A DNA stretch of 64,000 nucleotides from Luscinia megarhynchos (Eukaryota > Chordata > Aves > Passeriformes > Turdidae): the NCBI GenBank assembly GCA_034336665.1, contig JAPFBE010000002.1, forward strand, positions 79,676,905 through 79,740,904. Reading direction: 5' to 3'. Both the position numbers and the translations under genes were made by a program. A model generated the notes under the pieces. The model made no database searches. It was not told the DNA's origin and was given only the letters and a program-made list of their open reading frames with translations. Below, piece by piece: positions 23,331 through 37,300 of this stretch; position 1 is the stretch's first letter, and the number at the start of each line of letters is the position of its first letter.

Positions 23331-24003
23331 TAAAATCACCATGAAACCCATCCTACAACAAGAAATCCTTCCTCCCTGTAGGGTCCACTTCTCCTACTGG
23401 TGAAGGTAGTTAAAATATGTGAGCCGTGGATAACATTAAAGGGATATAATACCCTGTAATTTTGTAAACTTAGTTTTGTAGACTAAATCTGAATGTTGTC
23501 GGTTGCAGTGTATTTTTCTGTGAACCTGATACATTTAAATATGGAGCCAGTAATTTAGAGAGAAGAGTAGATGTTCAGCAGTGAGGGAAACACACATAAC
23601 TGACACCTGCTTTATACAAACCTCACACTCTGTGTACAGGCAAAGTTACAAAGGAGACATTTGTTGAGGTCATTGTTTTTATTTCATAAACACTTGGACA
23701 GGAGAAAAACCTGCCTTGATAGTCTGGTTTGGAAATATTTTTAAATATCCTGCAGGCATGTAAATTTTGGAAACTCCACAGTGAACAGTGGCTTCCGTAT
23801 TAAAAATACAAGAGTTGCTATGTTTAAAAAATATGAAGGCTGTGACACAAATCAACGTGTCAGGAAGCTAAAAGTTAGGATGGTGCTAAAGTCTCCATCT
23901 CAACTTAGGTCCTGGTTGCTCAACACAATGCAGAGAACAGCCCTCACTATGTTAGTCACCTAGCAATGGATTTCCCCTCAAGTGTTTCTTGCTACCATGA
24001 CAG
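23331..24003. other. Non-coding stretch
   Basis: AT-rich sequence with nothing recognised. Confidence 0.55.
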
Positions 24004-24159
24004 TTTGTGCCTCAACTTCAAAATTATACAAGCAGCTATTTCTGTGTTTATTTCTGTAAAATTTATCCCAATGTTAAAGGGTTTGTGTCCCAAATTCAAA
24101 ATTATACAAGCAGCTATTTTTGTGTTTATTTCTGTAAAATTTATCCTAATATTAAAATG
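24004..24159 (+). repeat. Two-copy tandem duplication, 78-bp unit
   Basis: Copy 1 spans 24004-24081 and copy 2 spans 24082-24159. Roughly nine in ten positions match, including a long shared core from AATTATACAAGC to GTAAAATTTATCC. The unit length is a multiple of three, so frames running through it (23966-24295 and 24007-24246) show an internal 26-residue repeat. That explains their length and does not indicate a real protein. Confidence 0.88.
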
Positions 24160-27100
24160 GAAGTACAATTTGGTGGCAATATGGAGACATGTACTGATAA
24201 TGTGGTATGTTGGTCATTTCTTAGGGAAACAATTCAACATCTTTGAACTTTTTGCAAACAGATGCTTGAAGACACCATGGAGCTGCTGTGGCTGAAATTC
24301 TACTGTAAATATTGTTTTCTCACTGGAGAACATTGCTAGGTTTGCAGTCACAGCTAAGATGTTACTTGGCAATAAAATTGCGATCTAAATTACACTCCAA
24401 TGTCATTATATCATCTTCAACATCTGTAGTCAGGATATATTTGGCATTTCAAGGTTGGGAGGAGGGAGAGCACATCCTCAATAACACAGCAGTGCTGGTG
24501 CTTAGGAAGAGCCACAGGGGAATTAGGTTGCCTCCAAACATGATGATTCTTTCAAATGCTTGTGTGTGGTGGGGAATGGCCTCTGGAAACTATTATTTTA
24601 GAAACAACAACACAAAACATCCCTGTTTTGGGGAAACTTAGGACAGTAATTGCAGGATCTATGGAGGAGCACAAATAGCAAATCACAGTGATACTGCTGA
24701 ATGCAAGGGAGCAATGGTTTCAGGTCATGCACAGCAAGTAGGCAAGGCTTCAGGGGGCCTTCAGGACAGAACTGGGATCATCTGTTCAGGAGGATAATTA
24801 TAGAAGAGGTTGTGCCTATATTAGGCTAAAACAAAAACCCCATTCATCTTTTGGTATTCTGCCTCTGCTTGCTCCTGTCCTATGTCTGAATCAAAGGAAC
24901 TAAAAGCCTGGTCCTGTTCCTTTGGATTTATTGCTGCAGTGGGATTGCTTCCTCCTGCAGTCAGAGATAAGATTTTATTTTTGCTTGAGGCTCTTAGATC
25001 ATAAGGCTGGCTTTGTGCTCATCGTTCTGTGTCATTCGTGCCTGTTGCTCACTCCATCCTAATGAATAACAAGGAAAAGAGAGTGACTTGTAAGCCTCAA
25101 CCCACCACCGTGACCATGCCTTGTTAGTGATTGCCAATAAAGTATATTGAGTTTCTCTCCTGACTAGAGGAAAACAATTATTATCATGCCATTTACTTCA
25201 TTTTCCTGATGTCTATTCTGAGTGGCAGCTGCAATATATATTTTGTAAGGCTCACTTCATTTCTGACCACTATTAGCAAAAGCAGAATAGTAGAACATGG
25301 ACAAAGAAAAAGGGGAAGGAATGAGCTGTCAGGGAGTGAAGATGAGAGACTCTTCCCAATCCTCAGCCATGCTGCTGTCAAGCAAGAGCCTGATACATTG
25401 CAGATTTTTTAAGAAAATCATCTATAACCCTTGGGGTAGAACATCTCTTCAAGCAGCTTGAGTCACCTAATCCACATATGTTATTCTCTTGGTTTTCCAG
25501 CCATACCAGAATTAAAAGCATATTTTATACATATTTTCTACTGATCCCATTTATTTTTTTCCTTATGATGTTGCTTAGAAGATGCAAGCCCGCAAGAGCT
25601 GGTAAAACATACCTACAGAGGTGCAAGGATGTTACAGCATGAAGCAGAGAAAATGAGGCTCTGGCATAATAGATAAGGGGGAAAATGAAGATGCTTCTTT
25701 CAATTAAGCACACTTTTCAAATTATATTTAATGTTTTGCTGCTGGGTAAAATAGCTTAATTACTTCTGATGCTTGTTGACAGCTGCAGAATTGAATGAAT
25801 GAAGAACAATCTGCTTTCTCAAAGATGCCCAGGTAAAAAGAAGATAACAAATAGTGATAGCTCATTCTCCACAACTATAATTTTAGCTGAAACATCAAGC
25901 TCTGGAGAATAAAGCAAAAGCCAGCTTGTTAGCCATAAATTAATCACTTGGAAATTTTTGTCACAATTTTCTTGATGAACAGACATTAAGACTACCACCC
26001 TAGCCATGAAGCTTCAAGGACCTTGCCAATCCCAGCTACTTACAGCACTGGGAGTCTCCTGCTCCCAGCGTTCAGCTGCACAATGTTCATCCTTACCTAG
26101 CAAATAAAAGTTAGAGCAAAACTCTCAACTAATTAAAATATTTAATGGGAAGAATAGCATAGGAGGACTCTAGGAGGTGATACAGTTGGACTCTTCCTGA
26201 AGTATAAGCATCTTTATTCATATTATTTTGAGGAAGTGTTTCTCTAGACCCTGTGTAGGAGAGATCAGGGGTGGACATTACACAGCTGGCTTGCTGCAAA
26301 GCAGATTTTCCTAAGTCACCTCTGTGGTAACTCAGTCACATTGCCTCCTTTCCAGTCCAGTCTAATTCTCTCACTCTTCAAACACAGTTCTTATATATAG
26401 AGAGAATATTAGCAACCTGCCCTCGTGCTTCTTATTTTGGACTAAATTTACCAAGCCAGTCCTGAAGGGAGCAGCTGGTCCTTCATGTCAGTCTCTGCCA
26501 GCTGTTCCTGTCTGAGGGTCTCTTGCACTGTGGTGTCTGACAGCCCTCCTGCTAATGAATTCAGCACAGACCTGCTTATCTAAGGACTGACACACTGACC
26601 TCTTACTGTTCTGCAAAGAGGAAAGTGGCTGTTTAGTATATGTGTCCTTTCCCCCAGACTGCAGAGTACTTGACATGCCTTGTTCCTTTTCCTGAAGTCA
26701 GGCTGAGGTAATTCATGTGGCACAGAGGGAGCACACGCAGAGGGGTGGTCTGATTGCTGCATTTGGGGTTGCTCCATCACACACCTGCACTGACCAGCCT
26801 CCCAAGGGGCACCTTCTCTGAGCACTTTGTGACAGGGCTGCCTGCCTGGTGGGGAGGGGCCAGCAGCAGAGCACTGCTGGGCAGCCCTGCTCTCTGTGAG
26901 CAACTGTGGCTCTCATGGGGAAGATTTGGTGAGAAGTTGCTGCCAGTCACCCCCCAAAACAGGGTCTTGGCAGCTCTGCCCACAGAGATGCAGCTGGATG
27001 CAGAGACCTGCATTCCCTTATAATGGTGTTAAGCAGTTTCCATGGCTGTCAGCATGGAGGAAGTCACAGAAACCAGGATAGGAATGGATATTGTTCTATA

Positions 27101-28139
27101 TATGCATACCTGAGGATCTTTAACGGGAGCAAATTTCCTACAAATGAGTGGTGTTCTTAATCAGACAGTAACTGTGTTTTTTAACCTGAAGCTCCTTTAT
27201 ACTTATCACATTCCCTTTTTCTGACACCATAGTAAATTAAAAATAAGAAGGAAAGATGGAAGTAGATATTTGAAATGCATTACCTTGAGTGTATCTTTTT
27301 CTCTGTGCAATTTTTCAAAAGTATCACTCTGAAGGTACACGGGAAAGCCAATAAGCTGAACAGCTGCTTAAAGTAGGATTTAATGTTTGTAGCATTGTCA
27401 GAAACAGACAGTGGCTCATAATGAAAAGACCCAGATTTTGAACTGCATTGTAATCAGATAAATGGCCTCAAATGAAAAACAGGGCTGTGAAGCTGTGCAG
27501 TGTTGAGGGTGGCCTGAGTTCTGTGTTCCTATAGTTCTATAATTACCATATATTCTTAAGACTAGCTCTAGTAACATAAGTAACGATCTCCTACCTCTTT
27601 TGAATCAAGTATCTAGTATAACTGAATTAAATCTAGATTTCTATCTTCTTTGTGTATTATATATATCATATATTTTTTAAAGAATTGTATTGACGAGAGC
27701 TCAGTAATTTCATAATTATTATCTCTAGCAAACATATTTCTGTTAATAGGATTTCATTTTCTCAGATTCATTCAATGTCTTCAGGTATTCACTGAGTGTC
27801 CTCATATTTTAATTCTATAAATGGACTGCTAGTCTCTCAGCATGCTCAGCATTTTGAATTTTCAAATAAAGCCCAATAGATTATATTGTTCTGAGCCTAT
27901 TTCTTGCTATTATAAGTATATATTTCTTTCTGCATGAAGATTTTTTTGAGAGATTTTGTGTTTGGTAAATACTTTTAGATGGGCCTTTGAAATTCATTCC
28001 CTTCATGCACAAAGCATAAATGTAATATTATAGTTATACACACATATAAAATTGAGCAATATATGTAGGAAATACTGCACACTCAAAGGTATGTTGAGCT
28101 TCAGTGTTACTAACAATAACTTTTTTCAATTTTCACCCA
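24160..28139. other. Long non-coding stretch
   Basis: No repeat or gene was recognised. A GC-richer patch at about 26480-27030 has overlapping frames on both strands and one isolated acceptor/donor pair at 26658-26707, discussed in the findings. The 27540-28080 part is very AT-rich. Confidence 0.55.
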
Positions 28140-28430
28140 TAAATCTTGAGAGCATTTGCTGATGGGCAGCAGGCAGGAATCAGAGCAGCAGCATGGTTTT
28201 TTTCTTTAGGGGGCTTTGGGGTGTCACTGTCTGGCTGGACATTGGCAAATTTGGGGTCAGGGCCAGGCAATGCCAGCCCAAGGCTGGGACTCCCCTCAGC
28301 CTCTGACCCGTGGCTGTGCCAAAGGGGGCAGGACAGGAGGTACCAGTGGGTGGCAAGAACTGCTGGTGGGTCTCAAAGGTCTACAACAGCACAGAATCCA
28401 GTAGAGTGCATTTTTCTCTGACTCAGTAAG
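28140..28430. other. Short GC-rich island, unassigned
   Basis: About 290 bp of GC-rich sequence stand out between AT-rich flanks. The two plus-strand frames in it are rich in Gly, Ala and Trp and have no recognisable motif. It could be an old repeat fragment, but its ends are not defined. Confidence 0.4.
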
Positions 28431-31285
28431 TTTTCACAATCTGGAGGCTTCATTTTTATGATTAAATTTTCATTGATAGTCCTTTTTTCCACTAGCCATT
28501 TATTTTACTGGCAGAATGATTTTTTTCCCTTCTTCACCTTCACTGGCAAGAAGGTGACTTAGCAGATATATGGCAACAGGACCTGCATTAAGAGAGTTTT
28601 TGAGCAACCCCTTTCATAGCAATCATTTTCACTCATGAGCTCTTATCATTCCTAAAATTCACCTGCACTTTCACTACTCTCTATTTTGCTAGATCTGAGT
28701 TAGGACTCGAACATTTTGGGCTGTCTTCGTCAAGAGCAGCAGGAGGTCCTGCACACTTCAGGGCTGAGTGTCCTTGTGCAGCCACCTGTCCACAGCAGCT
28801 GCAGAGACAATCCCTGGGAGCTCAGCTCTGAAATCAGTTAAGTCATCAAGTGAAGCTCTCTAATTTGGCCCTATGAATCTCAGTGCTTGCTTTGTTAGGT
28901 GATGAAATGTATTGCAAATTCCTGGGACCCCAGCACTGAAGGTGCTCTGGCTGAAAGACAGAATCTATTATTTAAGGTTTATTGCTTAATGTACAGCTAT
29001 ACTGTTTTGGAGAGCTGAAATTGCATTTTCTTAACAGTCTTGTGCTTTGGTGGGCTTCATGTCTGCTCAAGGTCTGGTCAGTGCAGCACTGGGGTTACAC
29101 TGAGATTACACTTGTAGACAAGCCTAAAGAAGTAAGCATGCATTCTTCTTCCCTTTGCACATACATTTTTTTCAACTTTTCTCCTTTCAGCCTGTCAGAC
29201 AGGGCAATCAAGGATCCAGCTTTACCATCTCATTTGATTGTATTCAGCTTGCAGAAGGGTCTGTGCAATCACAGCAGCAGTCAGTGAAGGGCAGTATATA
29301 ATAAAAAACTGCTGTCTCTGGATCAGCCCCCTCCAGGTGTCTGAGACAGGCAAACATCTACTGGTGTTTTTCTGGAGGTAACCTGAAGAGCCAAGAGGAG
29401 GCAGGATGTGTTTCAGGGAGGCATTTGTTTCTGTTTTCCAGAACTTGCAGCCCTTGTGGACTCCCCCAGGGCAGAAGGCTCCCTTCAGTACAGACAGTGC
29501 AAAAGAGGATGCAGAACTGATAACATCAACAGCAGTGTGGAGGAACAAGCAAGCCATGCCAGCACAGCAACTCCACTGCACATATATATTGTCTTTGGAG
29601 CCAGACAGTGCCACAGCTCTTCAGGAGCTCCTTAGGAGTGGAAAGCCCATAAGGAATAGCACTGCTGTGTTTCCAAAGTTCCTTGCCCAGTGTGTCTATG
29701 ATGGCTGTATTCTTTGGCATGTGGAGGGGGGTCTTCACCTCAGGAAATGGTGAGAGCTGGAGGCAGAAGGCTGCATTACCAAAGACCTGCTGAGTTCAAT
29801 GAGGTGTGTAATCAAGCATCTGGAATCCCCATGTTCAGCATGTAATTTTCAACAGAATTTGGTATGCTGTAGGAAAACGTAACAGAAAACTCCTCCCATG
29901 AGAAACAGACACTTGGATGATCCCCCCTTTCTCCTATCATTGGGACTGGTGCAGAGTTAAATCCCAGTTCTCCAACCTTAGAGAATATCACAGCTCCTCC
30001 TACATGACTATTCACCTTCTTGACTGTTCTTCATGAGCATGTCATCTCCCTTCACCAAGCTCCTAGTATTTCTGCAGGCATCTTTCCATTCCAGTATCTT
30101 CTTTCCAGGCATCAGTTTTGGGTATATGGTCCTGACATGGAATTTTCTGTGGAAGTAGTGAGCCCACCTGTGCTCTTTGGGTATTTCTGTCCTTTGCCTA
30201 GTGGCTCTGTGAACTGGCATGGTTGACCATGCTGGAGCTGGAACCAGTGGCTTTGCTAAGTCTAAACCTTTATTCCAGAGTGCTCCTGCCCCTTTTTTTT
30301 GCAATGTCAGGCTGCAGTTTCAGCTGTGTCCAAGTCCAAAGTGCTTTTTCTGCAGTTTTCTGTCCCGACAGCAGCATGTGACACTGCAAAGTGTCAGCCT
30401 GCTGAGCAGAAAAGCAAAGCACAGCCATGTCTGTGCACACTCGCTGCTTTCACATCTCTCCTGCTTGCTTTCTGAGTCACAGCACTCTGCTCAAATGGAA
30501 ATAAAAAGCACTAACAGCAGTCAAGCCAGCAGAGGCAGGTTGGCTGCAGCACAGTGCCTGTCCTCAGCACTGTCTCATGGATCAACAAAAGCACCAGGCA
30601 AGCTCCAGCTGCAGATGCTTCACCCTAATCAATGAAATACAAAGCAAGAAGCACTTTATTTAATTTTCCAGATGCAGGGATTAATTAGAAGTTTGCAAAG
30701 TACTTTGCCTGGTCCAATGGAGTACTCCACAGGTGGAGAGTGTGGAAATGGAATAAATAAAACACACCAAGTTATTTTTCTTAAACAGGGTCACTTCTCT
30801 GATCACATCACTCCTTTACACTGATTGTCTGCTTTGGCAAGGCAGACACACTCCTCTCTCACATGCTCTGAGCTCACTTTGTCCCTCCTGCTAAGCATCT
30901 GGTGCAGATAGTGAACCATCAACCATCCTGTGTCTGCTGGAATTCAGATGCTTCAGCCTAGTGGCTGGTGCAGAAAACACAATTAGCACCTTGTGGCTCA
31001 CAGGCATTTGGGGTCGGCAAGCTGTCGATTCACTGTCTTGGGAAAGCAGAACACCGTGGCTGCTGGTGGGGAAGAGCAGATAATTGCAGGAAGTCTAATT
31101 CATGCAAAATGAAGCTAATCATTAATGGTGGGGTACACAGCCATTCGTCTGCAGTGCTGAACAATTGCTTCTAAGTCATGTTGCAATGCTAACATGGAGC
31201 AAGATATGTGGTTGAGTAGCTGGAGCAGAAAGAATCTCTCTGGGAGAGCTGATTTCCATTCTCTTCCTTACCCCTTCTCCTTCAG
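28431..31285. other. Non-coding stretch, several moderate frames
   Basis: A frame at 29406-29753 follows a good acceptor-like sequence (TTTCTGTTTTCCAG near 29445), but I see no family resemblance and no clear donor. The 138-codon frame at 30219-30635 is overlapped by other frames and looks like chance. Confidence 0.5.
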
Positions 31286-31336
31286 CTGAAGCAAGTCTCC
31301 CCTCTCAGGCTGTCAGGATAGTGTCACTGGTTACTG
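31286..31336 (+). CDS. Weak candidate 51-bp micro-exon
   Basis: A strong acceptor (CCCCTTCTCCTTCAG, ending 31285) and a strong donor (GTAAGT, starting 31337) bracket exactly 51 bp. One frame is open (16 full codons, beginning EASLPSQAVRIV) with phase 1 at both ends. That is the phase needed to join the better exon candidate at 63129. Nothing else supports it. Splice-like pairs this close arise by chance many times in 64 kb, so it may equally be a non-coding or false exon. Confidence 0.13.
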
Positions 31337-34300
31337 GTAAGTATGTCAATATTAAAAGCAGAAATTCAAAGGATCAAACCTGGCTGGGCTTTCTGCTCAC
31401 TAGACATTACTGCAGTTCAACTCCTCAGTGTCTGTGTTTGCTCCAGAGAGTGAGAAACTCAGGAGCTTTAACCAGGAACAGGGAACAGTACCACCCTGGT
31501 CGCAGCTGCAGTCAACCTCTCGTACTTCACTTCTTTAATTGTTGCAAGACCAGTTCAGTGTGGGGTACTGCTGCATGGGAGAGATGCTGCCTTCTGAATA
31601 GTTCCTATTTCCCAGCAATAATGTTCAGAGGAAGAGCTTGGCAAAAGAAGACAGCAAAGACCAAAACAGACTTGGAGATAGCAGGGCCTTGGTAAGGGAG
31701 CAATGAATGACAGGGAGGATCATGAACATAAAGACAGATAAGGTTTGGACACTCACACAAAAAATGAAAATCTTGTATCTCATCTCAGTGTCTCCACATC
31801 CTGCGTGCTACTATAAGCAGCTCAGCTCTCCATATGTGTTTGTGCCTATGTACAATGTTTCATTCACATTCAGTTTGGGTTTTAAGGGGTTTTCTGTCTT
31901 CTTTCACTGGGAAAAAAATAAATCCTAAAATTAAATCTTCATTCGGCACTTGCAGTAGCAAGCACCTGGCATTAACACATGAAATATGCTGAAAAATACT
32001 GATATTTAAGTCACCAACAGGTAGGACATGACAGTGCCTTTCTGCTGGGTGCCTTACTTATAAAACCACACAAATACTTCCTGCAGAATAAATTATCTAG
32101 CTAATTTCCTCTGTTTTCCTGTTCGTAAATTGCTTCTAAGTAGCTCATGTTTCTCTTGAATGCACTTTTGGTAAATACATCAGGCTATGGACAAGCAGTT
32201 TATTGTGACTGCTCAGTGTTTAAGACTCAAGCTGGTTTCAATCATTCTAATTTTATACAAAAGCTACTTCTATTTTCTGGATGGATAAAAAGTACCACAG
32301 AGTCTGGTTTCTGGTGTGAAAACTCATTCCTAGAAGTGCCACATTTGTGTGTGACTATTTAATAATTTTCATTTTATGTAATTTCTTACATAAAATAATT
32401 CTGTCTTAAGGACCCCAGTTTAAAGTCTAAAGGACTCCAGTGACCCCATTTTAAAGGCTGGGCAAGCTCCAGTAAACAGCAGATGAAACCCCCTTGGAGA
32501 TTCAAGAATGGTTCTTTATCATCAAATCTTTATATTGATCTTCATGTCCTCTTTGGAGTCACTTCAGTGTCCTGTGTAGCTCTCAGGAGCCTCAGTACAA
32601 AACATGAACGACACCAGCCCAGAGCAAACAGAAGGCTGGGACACAGGCCACATGTCTCTGGGTGTGGAATGAGAGTGGGGAGGATATGATTCCCGTGGAG
32701 ATGGCTAAACCAGCTCTTTCACATTCACAGACTATCCCATCCCACTGAGAACCTTTGCTGGGCTATTTGGAAAGGATCTTGCAAAGCAGCCCCTGCTCCA
32801 TTCGGACCTGACCCATGCAGGCTCACAGCACAGCCTCTCCTGTGTTTCTCTCCCAGGTGTTTGCAGAAGAGATCAGTAAGAGTATATCCTCAGCTCTCTC
32901 CTGCAGAGTTTGTTTTCTCTTCTTTACCTTTCTAAGCAGACAAAGCAACAGCTTCAGCTGCCCCAAGGTGCCTGTGGACACACTGTTCTCACAAAAGAAC
33001 AGTAGATAGAAGAAGATATGAAATGGGGCTCCTTCAGGCAGACCATGGCTGAATAGGAAGAAGATAAATGATCCCTTAAAAATCTATCATGTGTGGTGTA
33101 GGTGCCCTTTTGCCATGCAGCTCAACCTCCTCCACAAACATCAGAGAGGCATTACAGCACAAGAGGAGCCTGCTAATTAGTAGACTGCAGGTGCAAGTGC
33201 TCCTGTAGTTGCCCTTGCTGACCTGTCCCATTTACACACACAGCACGTTTAGCATCACAGACCTGGCTGCCCCAGCAAGCAGTGCCAGGTCCTTTTCCAC
33301 TGGAGCACGTTATCCATTGATGCCCCTGCTCCTGCAGGGAGCCTGGGACAGCACTGCAGTGTGGAACTCGGGACTTTAAACCAGCCACATGGAGTAGGAC
33401 AAGATTTTCTCCAGTACTTATGTGAGAGGAGGTGTAACTATAGCAGCTGGATATAAACTGATCTGCAGCTTCAGATTCTCACCAGAGGCTCACAGAGGTT
33501 TTCAGTGATATTTTAGCAATAAACATCTGAGATGTTGAAATTTTTGCTGTTTCATGTAGCTGTTTGGAAAGCAAATTTTTATAGTGTTGAAAAACATACA
33601 AGTTCTAACAATATCTAACCCAGTCATCCCCAAAACTTGTTAAACACAGAAACCAGTGTCCAAGAATATTTTAGCTAGAATGTAAGACTATTCCTTTGAA
33701 TGAAAACTGAAGTGGCTTTATTGGTATTCGTTAAGCCACTCAACTGCATTCCACAAACATTTGTGTTTACCAGAATACTTGTAAAAAGGAAAAAATGTTG
33801 TAAACATTCAAGTGAATGTGGATTTATACAAAAACTTTTGCCTTCAGAATATTAAAGTAGCTGCCTTAAAATTGACTCCCTTGATTTAGAAGGGATCTGC
33901 TAAGGGAATAAAAATACTGTATAACACTAATCATCAGTGGTAAAAAAAAAAATCTAAATAACCCCATTGCCTTTGGTGTACTTATTCTGAATTTATAGAC
34001 ATCTGCTGAAACCAGATCTGAGCTTTTATTTTTACAAGCCTCTGTTTTTTTATCTAGAATGGCTCTCAGAGAAAATACTTTGAATCAAGTTCTGTTGTGT
34101 TTGTTTGTTCTGTGCTTTATAAAACTGTTGAGAATTATTTAATCTGTGCACAATCGTGGCACAGAAGATAATGTAATAATAAGACTTACTAGAATCACAT
34201 CAAAGAAAATTATGTTATACTGTGAAGTCAGGAAAAAAATGCTAATTTATCTCAGAAATGTCTCATTTTCAGTGAAGTTTGCCAGAATGACAAGTATAGA

Positions 34301-37300
34301 CTGATGTGGTGTGTGGACTTGCATTATTTGCAGCCTCAGCACTTGTCCCTGCACTTTTTCTATGGGTCCTTGTGTCACCCTAAAGCCACTGGCCTGTGGA
34401 TCACCCTACTTTCACTCACTGTGATCCCTTCCAGCCTGGGTCAACTGTCTGGAAACCTTACATCTTCCAGGACCTGTAGCTGCAGGACATCTCAGCATTG
34501 CTGACTTCCTCAAAAGCTGGAGACATATTTTGTAGCCTTTAAGGTATAAAACCAAGATGTCAAAATCTCTGCAAGCCATAGTTTTTCCAGTGGAAAAAAG
34601 TCCTACCCAGGGAGTCGCAGAAAATATTGCACTTCTTGGTGTGGTATCTAGTCACCCTTGTGGCAAGGAATCAGCAGTCCAGAAAGCTCTGGGAGAATAA
34701 ACTCAAGCTGTCAGTGAGTGACCTGGCTTGCATGAGGCTCCCTCAAGTGACCCAAACTGCTGGGGAACAAGAGAAGAGCCCTTGGAAATGGGGGTGCAGA
34801 CCAGGAATCCTTAGGAAAAATGTATCTCCATTTCCTTAATGAAATACAGGCCAAATTCAACCAGCATCTGTCTGGAACACTTGTTCCACAGAAAATTTAA
34901 AAATTTCTTGTGATGGATTTTCTTCATTTGCAATAAGGTTTTCATTCTGGCAGAGTTTATTATAAAATGTGGGCATCTCAGTTTGAATCAAAGTATTCCT
35001 TTAACAAGCAATTCTGAAAAACAACATGTCCTTTCTTCCTTTTCCCAAATTTCCTTACTCTTTTGTCTGACCACAGACAAAATGGCCAATGTTATGCCTC
35101 TGCTCCACTCCTAATTTTGCTGTGTCTTTTTGTGATAATGATATCACAATGTGAAGAAGGAATTACACAGAAAATTCGGAGATTTTGGCATGAGACACCT
35201 TCAAGTGACTTCACAGCACCTTGAGGAAAGTAGCTGATGAGCCTGACTGCAATGAGTAGTTTCCTTCAGGTGACAGATTACAGATTCTGGCTTCCTCCAT
35301 GAGAACTCAGAGTGCTTGGCCATGAAGTGTACAGAATTTCCACAAGTGTTAAATTTTCATATCTTTACAGATCAGGATACTTGTCTACAGGCTGAGGTGT
35401 AACATTTAACCCAGGCTCCTTTTCTGGAAAAGTAGGAAAGAGGAACTGTGGAGGGAAATTGGTAAGAATTTTCTTGTTCTAACACTGGGAGGAGAATAAT
35501 TGCTCGAATTAGTCATCTTTAGAGAGCTGCAACATGTGCCTAGGTTGTAGCTGGTCAGTTGTGCTCTCTGGTCCATAAAGATTCCAAATCCAGAGCTCAC
35601 CTCCTACATTTTCGGTATGTTGGTCACCAAGGGAGATGCTGAAGAAATGAGTTCTCTGAGCCTGAAGAACAGGAGCTGGAATAAATCCCTGCACTATGTT
35701 TTTCACCTGGCCATTGGAAAAACAGCCTGGATTGAATTGGAACTAAATTATCTATCTGTATTTTCTGCAAGGGTCATTGACCTTACTTTTTAAAAGACAG
35801 TAAGTGTAGAGTGTCAGTCACTCTGAAAGCAAGAGAAAGCTACAAAACAGAACTCTGCAATAATTCTTTTCCCTGAGTTAGAGACTTTCAATCTCTTTAT
35901 CAAAGTACTTGCAATTCTCATTTCAAAGCCATGGAAATAATAACTAATACTGAGTAAAAATAATTAGATATATTTATTCAAAAATTAGAAAATGTGGTAA
36001 ACAGCCATTGGCAACGATATTTCTGATTACTTCACTGTGCCAGAAAAGGCAGTTAACAAAGCACAGTTACTACATTCCTAAGTGAAAACTGTAGCAAATA
36101 CAAAATGGGTCAACGAATAGTACATTATGAAGTTTCTTCAGAGAACTTTTAAATCAGATCCTGTGGCATGTGGCTGCATCAATGTATTCTTTAGTGGCCA
36201 GGACATGTAGTCAGTCAGGAGGCTAAGAAAAAAGCCCTGATCTTAACCTCAAGCTATTAACACTTGTCTGATGAACTGAATCATAAGGGTTGGTTGTGCT
36301 CTGATGAGCTGTAAACAAAAACCCCTTGTGTAAATATTCACTCAGATAAGAACTAAATTCACTGGGGCTTCATTTCTACCATTTCCACCTGCTCATGTGT
36401 GCTATAGCCACTGCATTTCAGGGTCACCTAAAATGAATGTTAGACTTGAAAATAGGTGTCATTCTACAGGCAACAAGCAGTCACCTTTGTAAAGGTGTTG
36501 TTCTATCTGACCAATGATTTGGTGAAAACTAGGCTAATTCTATGGTATGTCACAACATGGAAACCAGCAATCTTTGAATATTGCAAGTTACAAAGAGTTT
36601 TTCTGCCTGGGAGCAGCTCTCAGCAAACCAATCCTATCTGTACTTACCAGCACAGTGTCTGGGCACACCCCTCCATAGGTAAATCATGCTGGGAAGTCTG
36701 AGCAAGGCAACCAATGAAGCAACAAAAGATGTTTCTCATGAGAGAATAGAAATTATCTGTTTTGTTGTCAGTCAGCTATTTCTGATAGAAATCCTGGTAG
36801 GACCAAATATTTGAAGAAGATTTGGCTACAGAAAGAAAAAATGTTTCCAGCATCCCTGGGAAGAAGTCTGCATGGAAGGAACTACAAAGATAGGTATATC
36901 TGTTCTTACAGATTAAAACCATGGTCCCAAGCAGCTCAATACCTTTTCTACACTTGTTAAATAATGTGCAAGAATTACCAACAGCACTGGGAATAGGAGA
37001 GAATCCCATCCTGAAGTCTGTCAGCTGCACACTGTATGTGCTAGGAGAAACAGTTTGGGATCAAGAGCTGTTGATCTGCTCTCCACACATTAAACTCTGC
37101 TCCTTTTACATATTAAATGCCTTGATTTCCTAATTGGGTTAGGAATTATATGGCTGTCAAGTAAGGCATGGGACTTTGAATTTCCTATCTTCTCATTTTT
37201 AACAGTGTCTTGAACTACTCTTGCCTTCAATGGGAAAAATAGCTTGCTGGCAAATTTTAGGAAGCAAGACTGAAAGTTTAAAAAAAACCAAACACCTACA

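Noticed and set aside
24007..24246. Protein with an internal repeat
   Set aside because: The repeat is explained by the 78-bp DNA duplication, whose length happens to be a multiple of three.
29406..29753. Exon after an acceptor-like TTTCTGTTTTCCAG
   Set aside because: No donor or family resemblance was found, and two frames look equally open.
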